DNA of 64,000 nucleotides, taken from assembly GCA_965199135.1 (NCBI GenBank), contig OZ240685.1, positions 1,860,001-1,924,000 on the forward strand. Direction: 5' to 3'. This document shows, in pieces, positions 43,621-53,412 of the stretch. The notes below the pieces were generated by a model. That model did not search any database and was not told the DNA's origin. It worked only from the letters and a program-made list of their open reading frames with translations. The position numbers were made by a program, and so were the translations under genes. The stretch comes from EB88 sp965199135. Its GTDB lineage: Bacteria; Acidobacteriota; Terriglobia; Terriglobales; Acidobacteriaceae. Every line of letters starts with the position of its first letter. The first letter of the stretch is position 1.

Positions 43621-46600
43621 ATGGTGAGCGTGAACATGCTTCGGAAGCAGCTTTATGTTATTCGGGTGCTGGAGGCTTTTCTGTTCTTAGCGCTTGCATG
43701 CTCGTGGTCCGTTGCTCAGGACAGTAGTAGAAGCATTGCTCAATTCGCTCACACAGCGTGGGGGCCTAAAGAAGGCGCGCCTGGTCCGATCACGGCGCTG
43801 GCGCAAACCTCGGACGGGTATCTTTGGCTTGGGACCGGCGATGGCCTATATAGATTCGACGGTATTGCCTTCGAGCGCTACGAACCTCAATCGGGTGGTC
43901 GATTCCCGGTTGGTTCAGTGACTGCACTCTTGGCCCTTCCCAATGGAGACCTCTGGATTGCGTTTATGCCCGGAGCGATCAGCCTCCTACGGAACGGAAA
44001 CGCGACTCAATACGCTAATCGCGATGGACTTCCAAGCCAGCAAATATGGAGCTTGGCGCGAGATGTGGAAGGGACCCTTTGGGCCGCGACGAGCGGCGGT
44101 TTGGTCCGGTTTGAGGGTAACCGATGGAAGCAAGTGGGGAGGGATTGGAATTTCCCAGGTAAAGTTGCTCGCGCCCTATTCGTCGACCGTCAAGGGGCGC
44201 TTTGGGCAGATGCCGACGACACGCTGGTCGTTTTACCGGCGGGCGCGCGGAGGTTTCAACCTACCGGCATTTCAGCCGGTGTAGTTCCTGATATCGCACA
44301 AGGGCCCAACGGCAAACTATGGATGACGGAAAGTGCGAGATCCGTTCGTCCCGTTCCTCCATCCGATAAACGGCAACCTCTTGAGAAAGCCGAAATTCAG
44401 GTCGACTCCCAAGGAATCCTGTTCGACAGAGACGGAGCATTATGGGTCACCAGCTTAGGCATCGGGATTCTGCGTTCCCAGGCGCCGGACTCACTGAAGG
44501 GGCCAATCGGCGTATCCAGCCCCGCGGTCGAGACTTTCATGGCCAAGGATGGATTAACCGATGACGTTGTCCGATCCATTCTCCAGGACCGCGAAGGAAA
44601 CATTTGGGTTGGTACTAACAGCGGCCTGGATCGCTTCCGGAAGACGAATCTCGTACCGCTCATTCTCCCCTTCAAAACCACAGGTGTCGTCTTAGCTCCT
44701 GGGGATGGGGGAGACGTCTGGGTAGCACCATCGGTAACTAATTCAAAATCCGTGCTCCGGGTTCACGAGGGGCCCAGTGAGCACAGCCACGTAGCTCCCT
44801 GCGATGCCTTGTCTGCGTACCGTGACCGCACAGGCACAATTTGGTGGATTTGCCAAGATGCTATATATCGCTATGATGCAGGAGACTACACCAGGATTGC
44901 GCTACCGTGGCTGCCAAAGCATGACTCGCCGATAGATGTTTTCGTAACAGTGGATGGCTCCGGTGTGCTCTGGCTGAGCGCAGAAAGAGAAGGTCTGTTT
45001 TATCGAAAACATAGTCTATGGCATCAAGTTGCAATTGCCCCAGAACTTGCGAAACTCACCCCAAGGACAGCCTTTACCGACTGGATGGGCCGCGCATGGT
45101 TCGGATACGTGGGAGGTACAGTCCTCCTCTTGAACGATGAGAACGTTCAAAAGGTCTTCTCTGCTGATGCGTCCGTCGTTGGAAGTGTGAGAAGGATTAA
45201 TGGTCGCGGACATCACATCTGGATTGCGGGACAGTTGGGAATTGCATACTTCGACGGGGATCGCTTTCGACGCATCGCACCCGCAGATGGGGAAACATTC
45301 GGTTCCACTGTGGCGGTCGAGGAAACGTCCAACGGCGACTTGTGGCTAACAGAGCATAAACGAGTCGTCGAAGTCCCTGCTAGGGAAATCCGACAAGCAC
45401 TGAGCGATCCATCTTATCGCGTCAAGTATCGTAGCTTCGATTCTTCCGACGGCTTTCACGGGACCTTCTCAGGATTTTGCTTCGTCCAGTCGCAGGATAC
45501 TCCGGGAACCAGGGGCCGACTTTGGTTCTTAGCTTCAGACGGAATCGTGTGGATTGATCCTACAAACATATCAACAAATACGACCCCGCCCCCCGTATCG
45601 ATTCGGTCGATAAAAGCTAATGGCAGAGTATCAACATCTCTCACGAACGTCGTGCTACCCCCACGAACCAGCGATCTTCAAATTAGTTATACGGCTCTAA
45701 CCCTGTCTGTTCCGGAGAAGGTACGTTTCCGGTACAAGCTTGAAGGGGTGGACAAAGACTGGCAAGACGCGGGCAACCTTTGGGAAGCTTCTTACAATAG
45801 GCTTGGCCCCGGGAAGTATCACTTTCAAGTACTGGCCTGTAACAATGATGGCGTGTGGAACAATGTGGGCTCCACCTTAACTTTCACAATCGCTCCTGCA
45901 TGGTTTCAAACGATCTGGTTTGAGGCCTTCTGGGGTTGTGTTCTTCTCTTCCTCCTCTGGTTGCTCTATCAGGTGCGGGTGAGGCAGTTGCAGCAGCAGT
46001 TCGCGATCGGCTTGGAAGCGCGCGTAAACGAGCGAACCCGTATCGCGCGCGAACTGCACGATACGTTGCTCCAAGACTTTCATGGATTAATGTTCCAATT
46101 CCAAGCGGGTCGCAACTTGATAGACCGACGACCTGAGGAGGCAATGCGGTCTCTCGACGAAGCGCTTGCCGACACCAAGAAGGCGCTCGCAACGAGCCGA
46201 GATGCGATTCAAGGTCTGCGCTCCGAACCATTCGCAGCGGCCACTCTTGCCGAATTTCTGCGAACGGCGAGTCAGGATCTGGCTCATTCCGACGTTGATG
46301 ACGGCACCCCCCCGAAGTTCGATTTGATTGAAGAAGGCGAAGGCTCAAAACTGACACAAACCATTCGCGAGGAGGTCTGTCGCGTCGCACTTGAGATCTT
46401 GAGAAACGCGTATCAGCACGCGCAGGCCCAACACATCGAGGCCGAGCTTCGATACGGTGTTGAGACTTTTCGTCTTCGCATACGCGACGATGGACGAGGC
46501 GTTGACCCTACTGTGCTGAAAGAGGGCGGCAGACCCGGGCACTGGGGACTACGCGGCATCCGTGAGCGTGCCGAGCGCATGGGTGCCCATGTAGACTTTT

Positions 46601-46728
46601 GGAGTGAGGCTGGTGCCGGCACCGAAGTTCAGATTGAAGTTCCTGGCTCAATCGCTTACGAGAACTCACGAGATCGACTTTGGGCCAGGTTGCTTCGGAA
46701 AGTGAGACATCGTGCACGCCACTCATAA
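43621..46728 (+). CDS. Two-component-propeller sensor histidine kinase (HisKA_3 type)
   Basis: About 1035 residues; ATG 43621 or 43636, the open frame reaching TTG 43606. A signal/anchor helix is followed by a periplasmic two-bladed propeller region built of repeats of the 'G.LW.GT..GL.RFDG' type (e.g. DGYLWLGTGDGLYRFDG, EGNIWVGTNSGLDRF), then a Y_Y_Y domain (about 690-750), a membrane helix (about 763-785), the HisKA_3 box with phospho-His in ARELHDTLLQ, and an ATPase domain ending GHWGLRGIRERAERMGA. It pairs with the overlapping NarL-type regulator. Confidence 0.93.
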   Translation: MVSVNMLRKQLYVIRVLEAFLFLALACSWSVAQDSSRSIAQFAHTAWGPKEGAPGPITALAQTSDGYLWLGTGDGLYRFDGIAFERYEPQSGGRFPVGSVTALLALPNGDLWIAFMPGAISLLRNGNATQYANRDGLPSQQIWSLARDVEGTLWAATSGGLVRFEGNRWKQVGRDWNFPGKVARALFVDRQGALWADADDTLVVLPAGARRFQPTGISAGVVPDIAQGPNGKLWMTESARSVRPVPPSDKRQPLEKAEIQVDSQGILFDRDGALWVTSLGIGILRSQAPDSLKGPIGVSSPAVETFMAKDGLTDDVVRSILQDREGNIWVGTNSGLDRFRKTNLVPLILPFKTTGVVLAPGDGGDVWVAPSVTNSKSVLRVHEGPSEHSHVAPCDALSAYRDRTGTIWWICQDAIYRYDAGDYTRIALPWLPKHDSPIDVFVTVDGSGVLWLSAEREGLFYRKHSLWHQVAIAPELAKLTPRTAFTDWMGRAWFGYVGGTVLLLNDENVQKVFSADASVVGSVRRINGRGHHIWIAGQLGIAYFDGDRFRRIAPADGETFGSTVAVEETSNGDLWLTEHKRVVEVPAREIRQALSDPSYRVKYRSFDSSDGFHGTFSGFCFVQSQDTPGTRGRLWFLASDGIVWIDPTNISTNTTPPPVSIRSIKANGRVSTSLTNVVLPPRTSDLQISYTALTLSVPEKVRFRYKLEGVDKDWQDAGNLWEASYNRLGPGKYHFQVLACNNDGVWNNVGSTLTFTIAPAWFQTIWFEAFWGCVLLFLLWLLYQVRVRQLQQQFAIGLEARVNERTRIARELHDTLLQDFHGLMFQFQAGRNLIDRRPEEAMRSLDEALADTKKALATSRDAIQGLRSEPFAAATLAEFLRTASQDLAHSDVDDGTPPKFDLIEEGEGSKLTQTIREEVCRVALEILRNAYQHAQAQHIEAELRYGVETFRLRIRDDGRGVDPTVLKEGGRPGHWGLRGIRERAERMGAHVDFWSEAGAGTEVQIEVPGSIAYENSRDRLWARLLRKVRHRARHS

Positions 46729-47359
46729 CCTAATTCGCATTCTGGCCGTTGATGACCACCCCCTCCTGCGCAAAGGGATTGCGGCGCTCGTAAATGCTGA
46801 ACCCGATATGAAGTTGGTCGCCGAGGCCTCAAACGGAATGGAAGCGTTTGAAGCGTACCGGTCCCATCGGCCGGATGTCACGTTGATGGATCTTCAGATG
46901 CCTGGAGCTGACGGCCTCGATGGCCTCAACGCCATCCGCCAGGAATACCCCGAAGCACGAGTTATAGTTCTGACGACGTATAGCGGAGACATGCGAGTTT
47001 CGCGCGCTCTTCGAGGGGGCGCAAGAGGCTACATTCTTAAAGGGAACGTCCACGAAGAACTCCTCAGTTGTATCCGGGCTGTACACGCAGGACACAAGCG
47101 GATCCCTCCAGATGTCGCAACAGAACTGGCTATTCACTCGATGGACGACGCGCTAACGGAACGGGAGATCGACGTTCTGAACCTGATCGCAGCTGGAAAT
47201 GGTAACAAACAGATCGCTGACGTGCTTTCCATAGGCGAGGCAACCGTCAAAGCCCGAATAACGAATATCCTATCCAAGCTCGGTGCCAATGATCGGACAC
47301 ATGCCGTTACCATTGGACTGAAGCGGGGCGTTATCGTTCTTGACACTAGCCAAAAGTAG
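46712..47359 (+). CDS. NarL/FixJ-family response regulator
   Basis: 215 residues, GTG start overlapping the kinase gene by 17 bases, so cognate by position. The receiver domain has D14/D15, phospho-acceptor D60 (TLMDLQMPG), T88 region (VLTTYS) and K109 (YILKGN). C-terminal LuxR-type helix-turn-helix (LTEREIDVLNLIAAGNGNKQIA). Confidence 0.94.
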   Translation: MHATHNLIRILAVDDHPLLRKGIAALVNAEPDMKLVAEASNGMEAFEAYRSHRPDVTLMDLQMPGADGLDGLNAIRQEYPEARVIVLTTYSGDMRVSRALRGGARGYILKGNVHEELLSCIRAVHAGHKRIPPDVATELAIHSMDDALTEREIDVLNLIAAGNGNKQIADVLSIGEATVKARITNILSKLGANDRTHAVTIGLKRGVIVLDTSQK

Positions 47360-47428
47360 AAAAGTCTTTTCGCCTTGTGGGCATTTCCATAACCTGACCG
47401 CTTCCATACGATCGAGTCGGAGGTTGAA

Positions 47429-47788
47429 GTGCAACGACTCTTTTCAACCTTTGCCAACGGATGGCCCGGAGCAGGTCTCCTGCTGCAACGGATTCTTACG
47501 GCCTTGTTGCTCATTCGGGTCGGAGTTATTGAGCCTTCTGGAACACCAACCTCCCCTTGGATGATTCCTCAACTCATTGGTTCGCTAGCAAGCATATTGC
47601 TCGTCGCTGGCCTCTGGACCCCACTCGTTGGGGCATTGATCGCCGGACTTCAACTGTGGGCCATTGTCACCCGCACCGGTGATCTGTGGGTTTCGGTCAC
47701 TGTATTCACGCTCGGGGGGACAATCGCGATGATTGGGCCGGGGGCATGGTCCCTTGACGCCCGCATTTTCGGCAGGAAGCGCTTTTGA
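47429..47788 (+). CDS. Small DoxX-like membrane protein
   Basis: 119 residues, GTG start with CGGAGG upstream. Four hydrophobic segments (about 18-32, 46-63, 65-82, 88-107) and the general layout of DoxX family proteins. It lies 69 bases after the response regulator on the same strand and may be under its control. The following gap (47789-48018) contains no gene. Confidence 0.65.
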   Translation: MQRLFSTFANGWPGAGLLLQRILTALLLIRVGVIEPSGTPTSPWMIPQLIGSLASILLVAGLWTPLVGALIAGLQLWAIVTRTGDLWVSVTVFTLGGTIAMIGPGAWSLDARIFGRKRF

Positions 47789-48018
47789 GGATGAAATTCG
47801 TCCGCTGGTCAGTGAGAAGACCTCTCGCTGACTTCACTCCAAGAAACAATTCGACTTTTGACCCTTGCGGCGACAGGCGACGTTGAACGAGATTTAGCTT
47901 ACGGGTCTGAGCCTTCGAACCGGCAATCGTTTTTGTGTCAACGATCGTATGGCTTCAATCTTTGAATTTTGGTTGCTTATCGGAAGATCTAACCTTAGTT
48001 AGTTTTAGGAGCTAACAA

Positions 48019-48750
48019 ATGGCCGCAGCTATTCCGCTCGCGATCCCCCAGGGTAGCCCGCCTCGTTCGACTCAACTCCATAATTTCAGCCTAAGGACGC
48101 GAATGATGTCGCCGGCCACTCCGACCGTCTTCGTCGTCGAGAACGACCTTCAAGTGCGCCAGTCGCTTGAACTCTTGATTCGTGCCTCCGGATGGGAGCC
48201 GGAGACTTTCGCATCTGGACACGAATTCCTCGCGCACCCCCGAACCGCTGTCCCATGCTGTCTTGTCCTGGACGTCAACCTTCCGGGTTTCAATGGCCTC
48301 GAACTCCAGGAGTGCATTGCGGCTGAACGTAGTGAACTGCCCCTGATTTTTATCACCGACCACAGCGATGTCCGTATCGCGGTGCAAGCAATGAAGAGTG
48401 GAGCCTTTGAATTCTTGACGAGACCATTCGAGGGGAATGTGCTTGTAAAGGCGATAGAACAGGCACTCAGACGCAGTGAGACGGTACTTGGCCGCGAAGG
48501 AGAATTACGAATCTTGCGAGCAAATTATGCCTCTCTTACTCCACGTGAACGGGAAGTATTGACGTTGGTCGTTTCTGGCCTTTCGAATAAGGTTGTGGGT
48601 GGCGACCTCGGCATCAGCGAGATCACCGTCAAGATGCACCGCGGGAACGTGATGCGGAAGATGTGTGCCGATTCTTTCGCCCACTTGGTAAATATGGCAT
48701 CCAGGCTTCGCGTGTTAAAGCCCCTCACGGCAAGCTCCGTCTCAGCGTGA
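48019..48750 (+). CDS. FixJ-like response regulator with Arg in place of the conserved Lys
   Basis: 243 residues; AGGAG supports the ATG at 48019 and hence an extra 28-residue N-terminal tail before the receiver domain. Phospho-acceptor D85 in VLDVNLPG. The normally invariant KPF reads RPF (codons ACG AGA CCA; R135), which may change phospho-signalling. LuxR-type helix-turn-helix at the C-terminus (LTPREREVLTLVVSGLSNKVV). No kinase gene is adjacent; the cyclic-nucleotide/flavoprotein gene follows 40 bases on. Confidence 0.9.
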   Translation: MAAAIPLAIPQGSPPRSTQLHNFSLRTRMMSPATPTVFVVENDLQVRQSLELLIRASGWEPETFASGHEFLAHPRTAVPCCLVLDVNLPGFNGLELQECIAAERSELPLIFITDHSDVRIAVQAMKSGAFEFLTRPFEGNVLVKAIEQALRRSETVLGREGELRILRANYASLTPREREVLTLVVSGLSNKVVGGDLGISEITVKMHRGNVMRKMCADSFAHLVNMASRLRVLKPLTASSVSA

Positions 48751-48790
48751 TCTTTTTGAGAGTCTCCATGAATTGCGATAGGGTGACGAC

Positions 48791-50512
48791 ATGGCAGACC
48801 GAGCAACGAACGACAGCAGTGCGTGGAACTTCCCAGATTTCAGAGCCGACTTCGCGTTTCAGAAGTTAACAGAAGAGATGGTGGAACGCATCCGTGTCTA
48901 CGGGCGCGAAGCGAGTTTCCCGCCGGATGCGGTGCTTTTCACATACGGCGAACGTAAAGTCGACCTGTTCGTCGTCCTGGAAGGCGAGGTACAGGTTTCC
49001 CTGCCTGCCGGAGATGGCGAGTCGAAGGTATTTGCGCGTCAGGAGAGTCGCGCATTCCTGGGAGAGTTAAATCTTCTTACCTCACAGGGCTCTTTGGTTG
49101 AGGCGCGAACTTCAACCGAGAGTCGTCTTTTGAGAGTTTCTCGGGATGAATTGCAACGCTTGATGCGGTCTGAAGGTGATATCGCGAACCTTATTGCTTC
49201 TGCGACGGTGTGGCGAAGGATAGGAATCATCGGCGAGGAAAGTTCCGGCGTGACATTCCTTGGCCATAGAGGGGATGCAGAGACGGCGGTGTTGCAGCGG
49301 TTCCTCATTCGCAACAACTATCCGCACCGCTTAGTGGAACCAACACCTGAGCCGAGTTTGCTCGACGGCACAACTGAGACTTTAAAAGGAAGATTCCCGG
49401 CGATAACCGTCTATGACGGACGCACGCTATACCGACCCACAATCGCGGAACTGGCGGATGAACTCGGCATCACGGAACTCCCCAATTCGCGGATGATCTA
49501 TGACGTGGTTGTCGTGGGGGCGGGCCCTTCGGGACTTGCGGCGGCAGTGTATGCGGCCTCGGAGGGGCTCTGCACCATCGTGATCGAAGGGATTGCGCCC
49601 GGTGGGCAGGCGGGAACAAGTTCAAAGATTGAGAACTACCTCGGGTTTCCGACCGGCATCTCTGGGCAAAGACTGGCGAGCCGCGCACAATTGCAGGCTT
49701 TGAAGTTTGGCGTGCGCTTTGCGATTTCTCGACAGGTGGTCACAGCGGAGCAAGTTGCTGGAATACACAAGCTGACGCTCGCGGGCGGAATTCCTGTGTG
49801 CTCTCGCGCCGTGGTAGTCGCTTCGGGAGCGCAATATAGGAAACTCTCAGTCGCGAACTACGAGGAATATGAGAATCGTGGGATCTACTACGCTGCTACG
49901 TCGATGGAAGGCGTGTTGTGCCGCGACAAAGAAGTGATCGTAGTGGGGGGTGGAAACTCTGCGGGGCAGGCGGCGGTGTTTCTCTCTGGGATCGCAAAAC
50001 ATGTGCATTACGTTGTGCGCGGTAAGTCGCTGGAAGCCACCATGTCGCAGTATTTGATATCTCGGATCGAGAGTTCGTCGCATATAACGCTCTACACGAG
50101 ATCGGAGATCGTCAGCTTAGAAGGTGATGCGGGATTAGAGTGGGTCACATGGGCAGATCGTAGAACGGGTGAGACAACACGGAAACAAATTGGCAGCGTA
50201 TTTGTCATGATCGGTGCGGAGCCAAATTCGGGTTGGCTCTATGGAACAGTGAAACTTGATAAGAAAGGTTTTGTCATCACGGGCGGGACCGAAGGCTTCA
50301 ATGGAACACCCTATGCGACCAGTGTGCCCGGAATGTTTGCGGTAGGGGATGTTAGATCGGCTTCGGTAAAGCGGGTGGCAAGCGCGGTGGGTGAAGGTTC
50401 TGTGGTGATTTCGGACGTGCACCGATACCTCGCAGACAATCGAAGCAGCTTCGCAGCCGAACCGAACTCGGCGTTGGAAGCGTTGCGATTGGCGAATGCA
50501 GCGGGAGCGTAG
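48791..50512 (+). CDS. Cyclic-nucleotide-binding domain fused to thioredoxin-reductase-like flavoprotein
   Basis: 573 residues. The N-terminal cNMP-binding fold (about 18-135) has the phosphate-cassette-like FLGELNLLTSQGSLVEART. An intermediate thioredoxin-like linker (about 140-225) comes next, then a TrxB-type reductase: FAD motif VVVGAGPSGLAAAVYA (about 239-254), GGQAGTSSKIENYLGFP, NADPH motif VIVVGGGNSAGQAA, and the FAD-binding FAVGDVR. The CxxC redox centre is missing: the segment reads YYAATSMEGVLC. A known but little-studied family; electron acceptor unknown. Confidence 0.9.
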   Translation: MADRATNDSSAWNFPDFRADFAFQKLTEEMVERIRVYGREASFPPDAVLFTYGERKVDLFVVLEGEVQVSLPAGDGESKVFARQESRAFLGELNLLTSQGSLVEARTSTESRLLRVSRDELQRLMRSEGDIANLIASATVWRRIGIIGEESSGVTFLGHRGDAETAVLQRFLIRNNYPHRLVEPTPEPSLLDGTTETLKGRFPAITVYDGRTLYRPTIAELADELGITELPNSRMIYDVVVVGAGPSGLAAAVYAASEGLCTIVIEGIAPGGQAGTSSKIENYLGFPTGISGQRLASRAQLQALKFGVRFAISRQVVTAEQVAGIHKLTLAGGIPVCSRAVVVASGAQYRKLSVANYEEYENRGIYYAATSMEGVLCRDKEVIVVGGGNSAGQAAVFLSGIAKHVHYVVRGKSLEATMSQYLISRIESSSHITLYTRSEIVSLEGDAGLEWVTWADRRTGETTRKQIGSVFVMIGAEPNSGWLYGTVKLDKKGFVITGGTEGFNGTPYATSVPGMFAVGDVRSASVKRVASAVGEGSVVISDVHRYLADNRSSFAAEPNSALEALRLANAAGA

Positions 50513-50563
50513 CGGTCGAGTTTGGCGCGAGCGGCTCATCACGAACGCGGTGGTATCTGACCC

Positions 50564-51472
50564 TTAAGGATTGGCGCGTTTGACTTCCTCGCGTCGTGCA
50601 CGCAGAAGTTCTAAAAAGCTGTCCATGATTTTGCTGCTCTCATTGCGACGCCAGGCAATGATCGCGTCTACCTTGCACCGCTTATCCCTCAGAGGCCGAA
50701 AGATAACATCATCGGAGCGGAGGTACTGCACGGCAGCAGGAACAATGGCTATGCCCTCGCCGGCCTCTACCATCGTAAGGATGGACTGCCAGGAGCGAGG
50801 CGTGTCTCCAACCCTCGGCGAGAACTTTGCCTTCTTGCACATCGCCACGATGGAGTCGAACACCTCCGGCGAGCCTTCGCGGAAATACAAGATCAGGCGT
50901 TCTCTGGCCAGTTGATTCAATGCCACCGCTTGCTCACTGGCGAGCGAATGGCCCTTCGGCAGGGCTACTACCAACGGCTCGCTTAGAAAAAACTCGTGGT
51001 TGAGGAGCGGCTTGGCTTCCGCGGGAATGCCGCGGACAAAAGCAATATCGATATGGCCATTGAGGAGCGCTTCGATCTGCTCCGATGTATTCAGTTCTCG
51101 CAGTGCAACCGTAACACCTGGAAATTGTTTGCGGAATTTGCGGATAAGTCTCGGCAGAAATACAGCGGTGGCGGGTCCGCAAAGCCCGACCGTCAGCGTT
51201 CCAGACATTCCCTTGGATGATTGAACCGCCAATTCAACGGCCCGATCGGCTCGAATCAGAATCTCTCGCGCTTCATGGAAGAAGACAGTACCCTCGGGAG
51301 TAAGGGTTACCTCCCGCTGATTACGCCGGAACAGGCTTACGCCGATTTCTTTCTCAAGCTCACGCACCTGTCCGCTGACACCTGACTGAGAGACATTTAG
51401 CTGTCTTGCGGCGGTCGTGAAACTTCTATGCTCAGCAACCGCGCAAAAGTACCTGAGATGACGAAGCTCCAT
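50564..51472 (-). CDS. LysR-family regulator, paralogue A
   Basis: 302 residues from ATG 51472 (MELRHLRYFCAVAEH, the standard start). Winged helix SFTTAARQLNVSQSGVSGQV and a full ligand-binding domain. About three quarters of residues agree by eye with the LysR at 57204-58118. A GCTATC-N9-GATGGC site lies 28 bases upstream of its start, suggesting autoregulation. Convergent with the flavoprotein gene. Confidence 0.93.
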   Translation of the reverse strand: MELRHLRYFCAVAEHRSFTTAARQLNVSQSGVSGQVRELEKEIGVSLFRRNQREVTLTPEGTVFFHEAREILIRADRAVELAVQSSKGMSGTLTVGLCGPATAVFLPRLIRKFRKQFPGVTVALRELNTSEQIEALLNGHIDIAFVRGIPAEAKPLLNHEFFLSEPLVVALPKGHSLASEQAVALNQLARERLILYFREGSPEVFDSIVAMCKKAKFSPRVGDTPRSWQSILTMVEAGEGIAIVPAAVQYLRSDDVIFRPLRDKRCKVDAIIAWRRNESSKIMDSFLELLRARREEVKRANP

Positions 51473-51499
51473 GATTAAGCAGAATACCACCGTCATTGT

Positions 51500-51520
51500 G
51501 CTATCGCCATTTCTGATGGC
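51500..51520. promoter_or_regulatory. Putative LysR-type operator, site 2
   Basis: GCTATC-GCCATTTCT-GATGGC, next to the paralogue A start. It shares the GnnwTTTCT spacer with sites 1 and 3. The rest of 51521-51747 shows nothing recognisable. Confidence 0.5.
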
Positions 51521-51747
51521 TTGGAGTCAAACAGGCAGCGCTACTTCTGGCAATCGGCGAACGCAATGACAGCTGTGACGCTTTCGATTGGCAAATCGCC
51601 AGCAAATTACTTGCATCCGTCTGTGGTCAAGGGCGGCGTGTCTTCAATCCCTATTCGCTCTTTGAGAGCGGTTGGATTGGAAACATGTACTGCCCGGTTC
51701 TCATCAACGAGACTTCCGGAAGCATGAGTGGGCAACACCGACCGACA

Positions 51748-52776
51748 CTATTGGCCAGCCAAGAACACATCAAGATGATGATTTACCGCTTCTATGTGCT
51801 CCTGGATCTCATTTTGGGGAGCAAAAGAGCCGAGGAAGCTATTGCGCGCAAGGGCGGCAATGTCCTCCAAAGATAGACTCAGGGCCGTGTGACAGGCTTG
51901 AAGATTCTCATTAACATAGCCGCCAAAGTACGGTGGATCGTCGGAGTGGACGCTCACTCGCAGTCCACTATCAAGCATCGTTGTTAGAGGGTAAGCCTCA
52001 AGCGATGGAACACCCTTCAACCGGAGATTGGATAGTGGGCAAACCGTAAGGGGCGTCTGCTCGGCGGCGAGTCGTTCCATGAGGGCCTCATCTCGACAGG
52101 CGGCGACTCCGTGGTCGATCCGCTCAACCGACAACATGTCCAACGCTTCGCGAATATATTCGGGGGGTCCCTCTTCGCCTGCATGGACCGTCGTTCTGTA
52201 TCCAAGCGCTTTGGCTTTGAGGTAGAAAGGCCTGAACCTCCCTGGGGGGTATCCCACCTCTGGACCGCCCATGCCAACTCCCAGAACGTACTCCGACCAG
52301 GGCGCAATCACTTCAAGTAGCTGCAGGGCTTCCTCTACGGGCCTGTGACGGTGAACGCTCAGGATGTATGCGGCGCTTACAGCGCTGCTCGATCGCGCGT
52401 CCTTGATTGCACCAAGCACACCGTCCATGATGGCTTCGAGCGGCACGCCGCGCTCGGTAAAACTCTGCGGGCCAAGAAACATCTCAAGTCGGCGGACGCC
52501 TTGTTCTTCGGCTTTCGCGAGGTAAGCTGCAGTTGCGTCATAGAAGTCTCTCTCCGTTACGAGGACGCGACAACCCTCGAAATAGAGGGCGAGAAAATCC
52601 TCCAGGTTTGCGAATTCGTAAGCGGCGAGGAGATCTTCCTTAGAGGACCACCGCAAGGCGATCTTATTGCGCTCAGCGAGGCGAAAGAGCATTTCCGGTT
52701 CCAGTGAGCCTTCCAAATGCATATGAAGCTCAGCTTTTGGGACAGTCCGGATGAACTCCTCAATACGGTTCATCAT
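51748..52776 (-). CDS. Adenosine/adenine deaminase family protein
   Basis: 342 residues from ATG 52776 (GTG two codons earlier is possible). Metal-dependent deaminase barrel with HxH in ELHMHLEGS, the His of TTVHAGEE with its catalytic Glu, the RIDHGVAA His and the VSVHSDDPP Asp pair. The segment EMFLGPQSFTERGV resembles adenine-deaminase-type members, so adenine may be the substrate rather than adenosine. It lies upstream of paralogue A on the same strand. Confidence 0.9.
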   Translation of the reverse strand: MMNRIEEFIRTVPKAELHMHLEGSLEPEMLFRLAERNKIALRWSSKEDLLAAYEFANLEDFLALYFEGCRVLVTERDFYDATAAYLAKAEEQGVRRLEMFLGPQSFTERGVPLEAIMDGVLGAIKDARSSSAVSAAYILSVHRHRPVEEALQLLEVIAPWSEYVLGVGMGGPEVGYPPGRFRPFYLKAKALGYRTTVHAGEEGPPEYIREALDMLSVERIDHGVAACRDEALMERLAAEQTPLTVCPLSNLRLKGVPSLEAYPLTTMLDSGLRVSVHSDDPPYFGGYVNENLQACHTALSLSLEDIAALARNSFLGSFAPQNEIQEHIEAVNHHLDVFLAGQ

Positions 52777-52840
52777 GTTCACGTTTTCTGGCCTTACTTT
52801 CCATCTGAGATCATGCCGAGGGGATGACAGTCTTTCCTTC

Positions 52841-53239
52841 TTAATAATGCTTCAGACGGTCCTTGGACGGCCATATGCCATCAGGAAGCATTTCCAGGTG
52901 CTTTGTCATTCCTACCCTCCACTCAGGCGTCTTCACAGGTTCACCCCAGTAATCCGTGACCCGGATCGCCTCTCCGTGCTCTAGTTCTCCAATTGTCACG
53001 TTCCGATAGATTCGATCATCGCCATAATTGATGCTCCATTCAACTACAACGACATCGCCCAACCGAAGCCTGCGACCAACCTCCAGGGTAATGCCCTCGA
53101 AGTTCCTTTCGACAGCGCCGATAAGTTCGCGCCCCTCGACCAGTTCTTCCATTTGAGGCCACTGCCTGACGATATTTTCGGCAAGCGGGACCCCTAAGAT
53201 ATAGGCGAGCCTGGTTTGACCACTACGTTTTCCGTCCAT
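52841..53239 (-). CDS. SnoaL-like (NTF2-fold) protein
   Basis: 132 residues, AAGGAGG before the ATG. A cone-shaped NTF2/SnoaL fold is suggested by the helical start and the strands LGDVVVVEWSINYG and IRVTDYWGEP. Members range from polyketide cyclases to binding proteins; function here is unknown. Divergent from ridA. Confidence 0.65.
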   Translation of the reverse strand: MDGKRSGQTRLAYILGVPLAENIVRQWPQMEELVEGRELIGAVERNFEGITLEVGRRLRLGDVVVVEWSINYGDDRIYRNVTIGELEHGEAIRVTDYWGEPVKTPEWRVGMTKHLEMLPDGIWPSKDRLKHY

Positions 53240-53412
53240 CGCTATTACCTCCTTGGAACTGCTAAGCGGTCACGGCGCAGTCCCACGACTGACGCTCAAC
53301 CACCAACCGAATCGGCAATCAAGCTAATCTAAGGACTCAGAAGCGAACTCGCCCTCAAATGATACGGGGCGTATGTGAATCGAACTCATCACTCACAATT
53401 TGAGAGGATGTC

